This document shows positions 34,607 to 43,092 of a stretch of DNA of 64,000 bases, in pieces. A model generated the notes under the pieces. It saw nothing but the letters and a program-made list of their open reading frames with translations. It had not been told where the DNA came from and searched no databases. Source of the stretch: an uncultured Bacteroidales bacterium (lineage in GTDB: Bacteria > Bacteroidota > Bacteroidia > Bacteroidales > P3); NCBI GenBank assembly GCA_944321885.1, contig CALUNB010000002.1, positions 26,201 to 90,200 on the forward strand. The letters run 5' to 3'. Position 1 is the stretch's first letter, and every line of letters begins with the position of its first letter. A program made the position numbers and the translations under genes.

Positions 34607-34820
34607 AATATAGCGAAAGTCGAGCGCCAAGCCGAACGAAGTTCGAGCTCGGCCGAGACCAAGCTATATCGGTCCGCCAGGACCAATATAGCGAAAGTCG
34701 AGCGCCAAGCCGAACGAAGTTCGAGCTCGGCCAAGACCAAGCTATATCGGTCCGCCAGGACCAATATAGTGAAAGTCGAGCGCCAAGCAATCCAAGCCTG
34801 CTTGAGCTTGCATTGCCGAA
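34607..34820. repeat. Tandem 78-bp hairpin repeats between dus and rlmN
   Basis: Units begin at 34607, 34685 and 34763, exactly 78 bp apart. The first two differ at few sites; the third is truncated and its centre differs. Each unit has the frame ATAGCGAAAGTCGAGC ... GAGACCAAGCTAT, which is also the frame of the R2 central hairpin. Between the frame halves the first two units carry GCCGAACGAA/TTCGAGCTCGGC and the third GCAAT...CAAGCCTGCTTG...ATTGC, each able to fold back on itself. It lies in a divergent promoter region; TATATTTG on the minus strand (34611-34604) may serve dus. Confidence 0.85.
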
Positions 34821-34831
34821 CCGCATGGACA

Positions 34832-34865
34832 ATTGCCAAACATTTTCCTCCTCTTCTTACCTTTG
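34832..34865 (+). promoter_or_regulatory. Candidate promoter for rlmN
   Basis: TACCTTTG at 34858-34865 matches the -7 element fully. A weak -33, TTGC, lies at 34833-34836, 21 bp away. A leader of about 110 nt would precede the start at 34983. Confidence 0.35.
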
Positions 34866-34982
34866 CAAACGGATTCCAGCAGCAAAAGCCCCCCCCCAAA
34901 GGCGGCCCCGCCGCAATTCCAAACTCCGGACAAGACTCCCCCTTTCCAGGGCCTCCTTGCCCCAAACTGCAAACCGCACTCC

Positions 34983-36020
34983 ATGACCAAAGAAATCTTA
35001 TTAGGGAAAACACTTTCCGAACTGGAAACCCTCTGTCAAGAACTCGGTTTCCCCAAATTCACCGCCCGGCAGATTGCCGGATGGATTTATAAGAAAAGAG
35101 TCCGGACCTGGGAACAAATGAGCAATATTTCCCTCAAAAACCGCCAAATACTGGCAGAAAGGACCGAAATCGGATGCCACGTTCCCTTGCTTGCCCGGAC
35201 TTCCCAGGACGGGACACGGAAATACCTTTTCCAAACGCCTTTTCCTCCAAGCGGAGAAGACGGGAAAGAGGCCCGCATAGAAGCCGTCTTCATTCCGGAA
35301 AACGAACGGGCAACCCTTTGCGTTTCTTCCCAATCGGGCTGCCGGATGAACTGCGCTTTCTGCGCCACGGGCAGCCAAGGCTTCAACCACCATTTGCAAA
35401 CCCATGAAATCCTGAACCAGTTTTACAGCATTCCCGAGACCTGGGAGCTGAGCAACATGGTCTTGATGGGCATGGGCGAACCCTTGGACAACACGGACCA
35501 TGTGCTCAAAGCCTTGCAAGTGATGAACGCGGATTGGGGATTCGCCTGGAGCCCTTACCGGATAACCCTTTCCAGCGTGGGAATCCTGCCTGCCCTGGAA
35601 CGTTTCCTTGCCGAAAGCTCCTGCCACCTTGCCATCAGCCTGCATACGCCTTTCCACGAGGAAAGGGCTCGATTGATGCCGGCGGAAAAAGCCTTCCCTA
35701 TCGTGGACACCATAGAACACCTGCACCGTTATCCTTGGCATCACCAACGCAGGCTTTCTTTCGAGTATGTCCTCATCAAAGACTTCAACGACAGCCCCTC
35801 CCATGCCTTGGCCACAGCCCGACTGCTCCAAGGGCTGGAATGCCGGGTCAACCTGATTCCCTGCCACCACGTGCCGGGGAAACCTTTCCAAAAGACCAGC
35901 CAGGAACGCATGGACCATTTCCAGCAAATCCTGCAACAAAAGCACATCATCTGCACCCAAAGAAAGTCAAGAGGAGAAGATATCGAGGCGGCTTGCGGCC
36001 TGTTGGCCAAGACCAAATAG
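34983..36020 (+). CDS. rlmN: Dual-specificity RNA methyltransferase RlmN
   Basis: This 345-residue radical SAM enzyme methylates C2 of A2503 in 23S rRNA and of A37 in some tRNAs. The [4Fe-4S] cluster motif CRMNCAFC gives Cys120, Cys124 and Cys127, and the methyl-carrying cysteine is Cys338 near the C-terminus (EAACGLL). VLMGMGEPL and the SVGILPAL segment follow the family pattern. The open frame extends upstream to 34833 with a Pro-rich stretch that looks non-coding, so the ATG at 34983 is used. It is divergent from dus across the tandem repeats. Confidence 0.96.
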   Translation: MTKEILLGKTLSELETLCQELGFPKFTARQIAGWIYKKRVRTWEQMSNISLKNRQILAERTEIGCHVPLLARTSQDGTRKYLFQTPFPPSGEDGKEARIEAVFIPENERATLCVSSQSGCRMNCAFCATGSQGFNHHLQTHEILNQFYSIPETWELSNMVLMGMGEPLDNTDHVLKALQVMNADWGFAWSPYRITLSSVGILPALERFLAESSCHLAISLHTPFHEERARLMPAEKAFPIVDTIEHLHRYPWHHQRRLSFEYVLIKDFNDSPSHALATARLLQGLECRVNLIPCHHVPGKPFQKTSQERMDHFQQILQQKHIICTQRKSRGEDIEAACGLLAKTK

Positions 36021-36071
36021 CGCCGGGGGAACCAGATTCCTGTCCGGAACCACTCCGGATGACCAGGAAAC

Positions 36072-36114
36072 AAAAAATCCTGGAACCCTTGATAGAAAAC
36101 CAGGGTCCCAGGAT
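36072..36114 (-). terminator. Terminator of the LuxR-like gene (minus strand)
   Basis: ATCCTGGAACCCT (36077-36089) and AGGGTCCCAGGAT (36102-36114) pair with one mismatch. On the minus strand the hairpin is followed by TTTTTTG. It lies between the convergent rlmN and LuxR-like genes. Confidence 0.8.
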
Positions 36115-36135
36115 ATAGGAAAATCTTGAATACCT

Positions 36136-37023
36136 CTAATCTTGCAGGAACCGCCTGAAAAACTCGGATGTCTTCTCGTCCGGTCCCATCCCCAGTTTCT
36201 TGCGGATTTTATAAATGGATGTCTCCACTGTCCGGACCGAACGATTCGTCAAATCGGCAATCTCCTTGGTTCCCATGCCCAAAGAGAGCAAGGCACACAA
36301 ACGGAGTTCGTAAGGAGTCATCTCTTCGGAGGCTTCCGCCTCCACCTTGGGCCAGAATCCGGGATACATTTGCTCGAAGCATGCCCGGTATCGCTCCCAT
36401 TCGCTCTTTGCATCCAACAATTTCAAAGCGGTTTGCAACTCTCCCAGCCGCTCTTTCCGGATTTCGTCGGTCTTGGCCACGGCCAACTTTCTCAAACCGT
36501 CTGTCAAGGTGAGCAAGAGTTCGTGGCTTTTGAACATCAACAAAGCTTGCGCCGCATCCAATCCCGAACGTCCGTTTCCCTCCCGCTTTTCTGTCTTTTC
36601 CCCCATCTTTCCCTCTCCTGCGGGTGTTTCTTCCTTTGGCTCCGGTTCCGGTCGTTGCTCCGATTCCGGCGTCTTCGGTCCGGGATGCCCTTCTTCCGGA
36701 TCGGGGACGTCCCGGTCCTCTTCTGTTCCCACAGCCCCGTCCCCCCCTTGGACGAAGCCTCCAAAAACGACTTCCTCCTTGTCCCAACTGGTATAAGGCG
36801 GCACGGCATTCGCCTTTTCCGGAGCCTCCATCCTTTCTTCGGGAATCCCGTCGGAAAAATCCGGGGTACTTCCCGAACCCGCATCATCGAGACGGCGGAA
36901 AACTTCATCAGCATAAGAAGCCCTCTTTTCCTTACGGACACGAACGAACAAAAACACGGCCACAAGAACCAAAAGAACACTCACAGCCAATACAATCCAA
37001 AGAAAAACAGGTAATTCTTGCAT
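36136..37023 (-). CDS. Membrane-anchored protein with a LuxR-type DNA-binding domain
   Basis: This is a 295-residue protein. One membrane segment sits at about 8-27, then a basic stop-transfer patch RVRKEKR. Residues 35-155 are Pro/Glu/Gly-rich and likely disordered. A helical, Leu-rich part (about 155-230) precedes a C-terminal LuxR/FixJ helix-turn-helix (about 235-285: ELRLCALLSLGMGTKEIADL then NRSVRTVETSIYKIRKKLG). In Bacteroidetes similar HTH domains end TPR sensor proteins. Here the sensor part is missing, and the HTH would face the cytoplasm on a membrane tether. No receiver domain or kinase is nearby. Target genes are unknown. Confidence 0.85.
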   Translation of the reverse strand: MQELPVFLWIVLAVSVLLVLVAVFLFVRVRKEKRASYADEVFRRLDDAGSGSTPDFSDGIPEERMEAPEKANAVPPYTSWDKEEVVFGGFVQGGDGAVGTEEDRDVPDPEEGHPGPKTPESEQRPEPEPKEETPAGEGKMGEKTEKREGNGRSGLDAAQALLMFKSHELLLTLTDGLRKLAVAKTDEIRKERLGELQTALKLLDAKSEWERYRACFEQMYPGFWPKVEAEASEEMTPYELRLCALLSLGMGTKEIADLTNRSVRTVETSIYKIRKKLGMGPDEKTSEFFRRFLQD

Positions 37024-37163
37024 AATCTCGCTTTTTGAATCTTTTCAAATCCTTACAAAGCCCGGTCCATCTTTCGGCAAGGAAGTCCCGGACCCGTTCC
37101 TACCGGGCATGTACTTCCTTTGCACATCCCGATAGGTCCGGCAGCCCCTAAGGGACACAAGGG

Positions 37164-37655
37164 TCACATTTCCTCTTCGGCCGCCTTGATTTCGGCATCG
37201 GTGGCTTTTCTCACATCCAGCACCCGCCCCCTGAAATGCAGGGTTTCCCCTGCCAAAGGTTCGTTGAAGTCCAAGGTCACCAGACCATCCTGCCTGTCCA
37301 CAACCAAGGCCTCGTAATACTTCCCATCCATATCCCGGATAGGGATGAATTCGCCTGGCTTCAACTCTATATTCTCATTTTCAGGAACCTCTGCCAATAA
37401 GTCAGATTCAGGGAATTGTACGACCTTTTCTTCATCGTAAGGGCCATAGCCTTGTTCCTCGCCTATCAGGAAATCGAACCCTTCCCCTGCCTCCATACCC
37501 TGCAGGTTCGTTTCCAAGACATCCAGCAGCAAGCCATGTCCAACCAGGATTTCCATCGGGTCGTCTTCCGTGTAACGTTCTATGATTTCTCCTTGTGGTC
37601 CATCGTAACGAAGCGTGTATTCCAATGTGACCATCGTGTCTTTCCCTATCTTCAT
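37164..37655 (-). CDS. FKBP-type peptidyl-prolyl isomerase, SlyD-like
   Basis: This 163-residue protein has the SlyD layout: an FKBP half (1-65, LEYTLRY, DPMEILVGHGLLLDVLE), the inserted-in-flap chaperone domain (about 70-125, with PYDEEKV) and a return to FKBP (LVTLDFNEPLAGETLHFRGRV). It would speed proline isomerisation and hold unfolded chains in the cytoplasm. The metal-binding His-rich tail of E. coli SlyD is absent; instead it ends acidic. ATG at 37655 or 37664 are both possible; the frame runs on to 37844 but those residues are not family-like. It is divergent from xth. Confidence 0.9.
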   Translation of the reverse strand: MKIGKDTMVTLEYTLRYDGPQGEIIERYTEDDPMEILVGHGLLLDVLETNLQGMEAGEGFDFLIGEEQGYGPYDEEKVVQFPESDLLAEVPENENIELKPGEFIPIRDMDGKYYEALVVDRQDGLVTLDFNEPLAGETLHFRGRVLDVRKATDAEIKAAEEEM

Positions 37656-37861
37656 TTCGCGCATTTTACAAACACAGGATTCCAAACGGGTCCAAGCCCG
37701 GATGAAGGGTAACCTCCCCCATCTTGCAAATTTAGCAAAAAAAGTCCGTTCCCGGGAGTACCCCCACGGATTTCCAGGAGATTTCCTACTTTTGCAAGCG
37801 GAGGTATAGCGGCAATCCTTGGTCTGGAACGGCACAGCACGCAAAAGCGTGTTGCCTCCTC

Positions 37862-38656
37862 ATGAAAAAAGCCTGGAACGTGAACAAGAAAAAAATCATC
37901 ACCTACAATGTGAACGGAATCCGTTCGGCGGTGAACAAAGGTTTCATCGACTGGTTGCAGGATTGCGGAGCGGATATCGTCTGCCTGCAAGAGACCAAAG
38001 CCCAACCCGAACAGATTCCCACCATGGAAATCGCCGGTGCCGGATACACCACATACAGCCTCTCGGCCCAGAAAAAAGGATATAGCGGCGTGGCCCTCCT
38101 TTGCAAACAGGAACCCGACCATATCGAAAAGGGAATGGGGATTCCCGCTTACGACAACGAAGGCCGGTTCATCCGGGCCGATTTCGGCGACTTGAGCGTG
38201 GTAAGCGTCTACCATCCCTCCGGCACTTCGGGTGATGAACGCCAAGCTTTCAAAATGAAATGGTTGGCCGATTTCCAAGACTATGTGGCGGAACTCCGCA
38301 AAACCCGCCCTTTCTTGGTCCTGGCCGGAGACTACAACATCTGCCACGAAGCCATCGACATCCACGACCCGGTCCGCAACGCGACCCATTCCGGCTTCCT
38401 GCCCGAAGAACGGGAATGGATGAGCCGCTTCTTGGCCCAAGGCTACACCGATAGCTTCCGCCATCTCCATCCCGGACTGGAAAAGCAGTACACCTGGTGG
38501 AGCTTCCGGGCGGGAGCCCGCGCCAAGAATCTGGGATGGCGCATTGATTACCTGATGATTACCAATAATTTGGTTCCAAAACTGGAAAACGCTTTCATTT
38601 TGCCGGAAGCCGTCCATTCGGACCACTGCCCTTCCGGCATCGAACTTGCCTTTTAA
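37862..38656 (+). CDS. xth: Exodeoxyribonuclease III
   Basis: This 264-residue enzyme of the EEP superfamily cuts DNA at abasic sites and has 3'-exonuclease activity in base excision repair. Motifs run in order: TYNVNGIRSA (14-23), LQETK with catalytic Glu44, the GDYN segment near 158-161, GWRIDYLMIT near 230 and the final SDHCP with catalytic His. Length and order are normal for ExoA/XthA. A -7 element TACTTTTG lies at 37787-37794. It is likely monocistronic; the OmpA-like gene starts 29 bp after it and may be co-transcribed. Confidence 0.95.
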   Translation: MKKAWNVNKKKIITYNVNGIRSAVNKGFIDWLQDCGADIVCLQETKAQPEQIPTMEIAGAGYTTYSLSAQKKGYSGVALLCKQEPDHIEKGMGIPAYDNEGRFIRADFGDLSVVSVYHPSGTSGDERQAFKMKWLADFQDYVAELRKTRPFLVLAGDYNICHEAIDIHDPVRNATHSGFLPEEREWMSRFLAQGYTDSFRHLHPGLEKQYTWWSFRAGARAKNLGWRIDYLMITNNLVPKLENAFILPEAVHSDHCPSGIELAF

Positions 38657-38685
38657 ACAAAGACTAACTCCAAAAAACTTTTCCC

Positions 38686-39627
38686 ATGGAACGGACAACC
38701 CGCATTCTCGGATGGGGCCTCGGCCTCTGCATCGGACTTGGCACCATGTCCTGCGTATCTTCAAAAAAATACAACGAATTGCTTGAGAAACAGAGTCTCA
38801 GCACTTCGGAGAACCGCGAATTGAAAAAAGAAAACCAGGATTGCCATGCCCATCTGGTCGAAAGCCAGGCCTTGAACAAACGGATGGAAAAAGACTTGGA
38901 AAACGCCCGGACCGAAATAGATACCCTGCGGCGCAACTACATCCTGATGGCCGCCGACCTGGCCGAACTCCAAGAAAATTACAAAAAAATCGATAACGAA
39001 TATAAAAGTTCTGTTTCGGGGAAGGACGAATTGGTCGAACAACTCGGGTTGAAAGAAGCCGAACTGGCCGAAAAGGAGAGCCTGCTGAACACCCAGGCGG
39101 CCCGGCTGGCCGAGCTCCAATCAATCCTTGACAAAAAGGACCAACAAATAAACGAACTCAGGGAAAAGGTAAGCAAAGCCTTGCTGGGTTTCCAAGACAA
39201 AGGCCTGAGCATCCAGATGAAGAACGGCAAAGTTTATGTATCCATGGACGAAAAACTCCTCTTCGCCTCGGGGAGCTGGACGGTAAGCCCCCAAGGACGC
39301 GAAGCCATCCATGAACTTGCCGACGTGATGGCCCAGAATCCCGATATCCGGATCATGGTGGAAGGCCATACCGACGATGTGCCCTTGCGCGGCAAAGGTG
39401 ATATCAAGGACAATTGGGATTTAAGCGCCAAGCGGGCCACTTCCATCGTACGGCTCCTGCTCGAAAACAAGGACATCAATCCCGCCCGTGTATCGGCATG
39501 CGGCCGTAGCGAATACGTGCCCTTGGTCCCGAACGAAACAGCGGAGAACCGCGCCAAGAACCGGCGTACGGAAATCATCCTGGCCCCGGATTTGGACGAA
39601 CTGTTCCAACTGATCGGGACGAACTAG
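38686..39627 (+). CDS. OmpA family lipoprotein
   Basis: This 313-residue protein has a lipoprotein signal ending GTMSC (Cys23). A long coiled coil (about 30-165, Leu/Glu/Lys heptads) projects from the membrane to a C-terminal OmpA/MotB peptidoglycan-binding domain (about 185-300, with EGHTDDVP, and NRRTEIIL near the end). It probably links the outer membrane to the cell wall. It follows xth by 29 bp. It is convergent with recO and the two stop codons overlap in the shared CTAG at 39624-39627. Confidence 0.9.
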   Translation: MERTTRILGWGLGLCIGLGTMSCVSSKKYNELLEKQSLSTSENRELKKENQDCHAHLVESQALNKRMEKDLENARTEIDTLRRNYILMAADLAELQENYKKIDNEYKSSVSGKDELVEQLGLKEAELAEKESLLNTQAARLAELQSILDKKDQQINELREKVSKALLGFQDKGLSIQMKNGKVYVSMDEKLLFASGSWTVSPQGREAIHELADVMAQNPDIRIMVEGHTDDVPLRGKGDIKDNWDLSAKRATSIVRLLLENKDINPARVSACGRSEYVPLVPNETAENRAKNRRTEIILAPDLDELFQLIGTN

Positions 39628-40370
39628 GCACCCTCGAACACATCCCGGAAAACTTCCATGGAGCGGAAATCCGCTCCGATTCCGGCTTGAATCCGGCAAT
39701 AATCGGCCAATGCCCTCAGCAAGGCTTGACGCCGTTCCAACGGAAAAAGAGTCCGGGCGGGAAATCCGTCCGGGCTCTGCATCCGGACCCGCATCAACAA
39801 ATCCAAATCGGAAGCGGGTACATTTTCCAGAAAATCCCCATGAGGCGGACGCATCGAAACGAAACCGCCCTCCCGCAAATCAAAATACTGGTCGGAAGCC
39901 CGTTGCCGGGCCTGCGGGTAGAAGCCCATGAACTCGGCCAGGCATAACAAGAAAAAAAGGTGGAACTCGGCAAAATCCTGCTGCCGTCCGTCAAAATCCC
40001 GCAAGGCACGGGCCACCGTGTCATAAAAAAACGTATCGGCATCCGCCTGACTGATGCACTTTCCCATTACCTCCGCCAGAAAGCAAGCCACACTGGCCTT
40101 ACGGAAATCCGCATGGATATCCCGGTAGCAAACCGCAAGCCGGATTTCGTGCAAACGGGCCAGTTCCGAACCGGCCCGGGCCGGTTCGAACACAATCTCA
40201 ACCTGGTTCAACGGGAAAAAATAAGAAGGCCGGAGCTTTCCCCCCGCCTTCCTGGGCATCCGTACCATAAAACCCTGCTTACCGGCATTCCGGGTATAGA
40301 TGTTCACAACCAAGCCGTTGTCTCCATACTTGGTCTGGGTCAACACGATGCCTTCGGAAACCTGCCTCAT
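39624..40370 (-). CDS. recO: DNA repair protein RecO
   Basis: This 248-residue protein has the N-terminal OB fold (1-80: EGIVLTQTKYGDNGLVVNIYT) and a helical C-terminal part, typical of RecO. With RecR and RecF it loads RecA on SSB-coated single-stranded DNA. The C-terminal zinc-binding cysteines known from some RecO proteins are not evident. Its ATG overlaps the stop of porZ by four bases (40367-40370), so the two are translationally coupled. The frame runs on to 40481 inside porZ. A recO-porZ pairing appears conserved in Bacteroidales from what I recall. Confidence 0.9.
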   Translation of the reverse strand: MRQVSEGIVLTQTKYGDNGLVVNIYTRNAGKQGFMVRMPRKAGGKLRPSYFFPLNQVEIVFEPARAGSELARLHEIRLAVCYRDIHADFRKASVACFLAEVMGKCISQADADTFFYDTVARALRDFDGRQQDFAEFHLFFLLCLAEFMGFYPQARQRASDQYFDLREGGFVSMRPPHGDFLENVPASDLDLLMRVRMQSPDGFPARTLFPLERRQALLRALADYCRIQAGIGADFRSMEVFRDVFEGA

Positions 40371-42703
40371 CGGACAAAAAAGATTTTGCAAGCCAAGCTC
40401 TGCTCTCCTTCCTCCGTGGAAGCGAACACGAACAAGACCCCGCTGTCGGGCCGCCTCCCCTGCATCCCGTAACCATCCCACGAAAGTTGCCCGCCCGTGG
40501 CGCGGCCTTGGTAAATCAAAGTCCCGCTGGCATCGGTAATCTTGACAATCGCGTTCTGGGGCAAGCCCTTGATATTGATAAGCCCCTGGTACCCAGGCCT
40601 GACAGGATTAGGGAATACCCTCACCACATCCTTCGGCTCCCCTTCCGTGCGGGTAGCAGTTCCCCTGTAGGAGACCAAACCCTGGTCGGTAGCAAAGAAA
40701 ACCTCGCCCGTCCGGTCATCGACCTCAATATCCTCCACCCGATTCGACAAAAGCGGGGAATTGGCCGTCGTGAAATGCTCTATCTCGTCCATTCCGTCCG
40801 AGGAAACCAAATAGACCCCATCCGAATTGGTACCCAACCATTTCCGGTTTCCCCCATCCACAGCGATGGATATCACCTGGTTGTCATCCAAAAGATTAAT
40901 CAAATACCCCTCCCGGGGAACCCGGACGGTATTGACCGGCACGGAAGTAAAATTCCCGTTGGGATTCTCGAACATGCGGGCATGCTGGTCAACCACTTTG
41001 ACCCCTCGGTCGGTCCCGATCCAGATATGCCCCAGATCATCTTCCACCAAACAAAAGACCCGGTTGGTCTGCAAGTCGTTCCCGTTGTTCATGTCCACTT
41101 GCAAACCTTCGATGCGGCTGCCGTCAGTCTCATACACGGCCAGATGTTCGTTATTGAATACCACCCATTGGTGCTGCCAGTAATCCACGATGAGGTTGTT
41201 GACCCGGTCCGGCCTCAAACCCGAAGCACGCAAGTCGTAAGCCTGCCAGTTCCCATCCCTGTCCCGGCGATGCAAGGCCATGTCGCTCAAATTGTTGAGT
41301 ACCCATAAATTCCCATCGTCATCGAAAGCCAGACCGAAAACACGGCAGGAAGCATGGTCCACGTTGTTGTATTCGAGCGTGGAATTTTCCGGTGTATAGT
41401 AATTCATGCGCCCGTCAGGCAGGATTTCCACCAAACCGTAAGCACTCGTGGCTACAAAGAAATGCCCGTCCTGCAAGGGGTCTTCCACAACCTGGGTCAC
41501 GGAACGCACCGTAGAGGGCACTCCCGCCGCACGTATGCTTTCCGCATCGTAAACCGTCCATTCCTCGTCCTGGAACATGCTGGCCTCGAAGGGAATGGCA
41601 GAAGGGGCAAAGTCGTTCCCGTAACCACCGCCCGCAACCGTCAAAGCCTTTCCTGTCATGGACAAATCGAAGCAACGGTCGGAAGCCGGGCCGTCACCCT
41701 CGAACGAACGGTATTCCCGCGTGTCCATGTCGATGCAACGCATTTCCCCTGTCTCAAATCCTATCCACAAATTTCCCCGGCCATCCAACAAGGCACTGCC
41801 TATCGCGTTGGGCGTCGTGCCACGGGTCGTGAAATCCAATTCCAAACCCGCATTGAAAACATCCGCCCTCCAACCGGAAAGCGTATCGTAATAAGCGACC
41901 ACCAAGCTCTCCCCCCTTCCGGACAAAACCGACACGGAAGAAGCCCCCGAAAGCGGGACTTCCGTCCAGCTCCCACCGGCATTCCCGGCAAAGACCCGGT
42001 TTCCCGTATTCAACACCACGCGGTCCCCAGCCATGCCGACACCAGCAACGGCGGTTCCCTCGAAAGTACTATCGTACCCCCATGCAGAAAAATCGTTCAG
42101 ATTAGGCGCATCCCTCTTGGCATATTTCAAGCCCGATGCCGTGGCAGCATAGATGCAAGTATCGTCCAAAGCAATTCCCGAGACCGATTCCCGGCTATTG
42201 TTCTCCCCGATATAGTAGGTTTCGCGGATTTCCTCGTTGCGCAAATCCACCGTCACCACGCCGAAACCCGTACCCAAGTAAGCATAGCGCCCATCGACCA
42301 CAATGTCGTTGATCGACTTGCTTCCGTCCAAATCCGCATCCCGGATATAAGGAATGGATACCACGTCCGAACCGAACACCAAATCCAACATCCCGTCCGA
42401 ATAACCGACCACCAAAGCATCGTACAAAGGGCCGTAAGCCAAAGAGGAAAGTCCCACACTACTCAAACCTTGGTTACGGTTGAACTCGTAGAGGATGTCG
42501 TCCCGCGTATCCACATATACCAAACCCGTTTCCATCAATCCGAAGACATCCACATCCCGCTGCGCCATTCCAAGAATGGCGGAAGGCGCGAAATGGGTCC
42601 GCCAATGCCCCACCGCCACACCCTGTGCCGGAAGTCCGGCCAGGAAAGAAAAGAACAACCCGTTAAGGAACAACAATTTGAATATGAAAGAACGCGATTT
42701 CAT
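40367..42703 (-). CDS. porZ: Type IX secretion system protein PorZ
   Basis: This is a 778-residue secreted protein. The signal peptide (1-26, ending LPAQG) is followed by two beta-propeller domains built of two-component-regulator-propeller repeats (for example GLSSVGLSSLAYGPLYDAL, LWIGFETG, IWIGTDRGVKV and KWLGTNSDGVYLV). A C-terminal sorting-type domain begins near 690 (VFPNPVRPG ... VLFVFAS). In Porphyromonas gingivalis PorZ is needed for T9SS attachment of cargo to anionic lipopolysaccharide. The last gene overlap with recO is by four bases. The only other T9SS item in the window is the cargo protease at 30,092. Confidence 0.88.
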   Translation of the reverse strand: MKSRSFIFKLLFLNGLFFSFLAGLPAQGVAVGHWRTHFAPSAILGMAQRDVDVFGLMETGLVYVDTRDDILYEFNRNQGLSSVGLSSLAYGPLYDALVVGYSDGMLDLVFGSDVVSIPYIRDADLDGSKSINDIVVDGRYAYLGTGFGVVTVDLRNEEIRETYYIGENNSRESVSGIALDDTCIYAATASGLKYAKRDAPNLNDFSAWGYDSTFEGTAVAGVGMAGDRVVLNTGNRVFAGNAGGSWTEVPLSGASSVSVLSGRGESLVVAYYDTLSGWRADVFNAGLELDFTTRGTTPNAIGSALLDGRGNLWIGFETGEMRCIDMDTREYRSFEGDGPASDRCFDLSMTGKALTVAGGGYGNDFAPSAIPFEASMFQDEEWTVYDAESIRAAGVPSTVRSVTQVVEDPLQDGHFFVATSAYGLVEILPDGRMNYYTPENSTLEYNNVDHASCRVFGLAFDDDGNLWVLNNLSDMALHRRDRDGNWQAYDLRASGLRPDRVNNLIVDYWQHQWVVFNNEHLAVYETDGSRIEGLQVDMNNGNDLQTNRVFCLVEDDLGHIWIGTDRGVKVVDQHARMFENPNGNFTSVPVNTVRVPREGYLINLLDDNQVISIAVDGGNRKWLGTNSDGVYLVSSDGMDEIEHFTTANSPLLSNRVEDIEVDDRTGEVFFATDQGLVSYRGTATRTEGEPKDVVRVFPNPVRPGYQGLINIKGLPQNAIVKITDASGTLIYQGRATGGQLSWDGYGMQGRRPDSGVLFVFASTEEGEQSLACKIFFVR

Positions 42704-42793
42704 GAAGCCAGCTTAGGTTTTTATATGCAATCTACAAAGTTACGGATTTTCTGTTTACATTTGCCCGTTATACAAACCGCCCCCCCTGACATA

Positions 42794-43076
42794 GAAGCTG
42801 TTTAAAATTTCTTGCAATCCTGAAAAGACTGAATTTCCAGGGACCGGGTTCAGGATTTTGTTTGCCCATCGGGGGCTATTTCGGCTCTGGGTTGAGCGAT
42901 GCTCGATGATAGCTTGGTCTCGGAGAAATCAAAGCAAGCTTTGATTCCCCGCTCGACTTTCGCTATCGTTTGCGTTTTTCACGTCAGATAGCTCGGCTAT
43001 CCTCCTTTGAAAAACGCCGCGCCATCCCTCCAAATCCCCTCCCGATGGTCTAAACAAATAAATTTAAAACAGCTTC
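42794..43076. repeat. R2 repeat copy B, inverse orientation
   Basis: This is a 283-bp copy in inverse orientation to copy A, with ends GAAGCTGTTTAAAA and TTTAAAACAGCTTC. The inner hairpins GCGTTTTTCA/TGAAAAACGC and AATCAAAGC/GCTTTGATT are kept. The flanking triplets are ATA (42791-42793) and TTA (43077-43079), so a target duplication is not exact here. It lies between divergent porZ and the CPBP protease gene, 16 bp before the latter. Confidence 0.88.
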
Positions 43077-43092
43077 TTAGAAAGACAAAAAA

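Noticed and set aside
34607..34820. A CRISPR array
   Set aside because: Three units of 78 bp are near-identical over their whole length; there are no unique spacers of regular size and no cas genes.
34833..34982. An N-terminal extension of RlmN
   Set aside because: The 50 extra residues are Pro/Ser/Lys-rich without family similarity and would run across the predicted -7 element. The ATG at 34,983 matches the family start.
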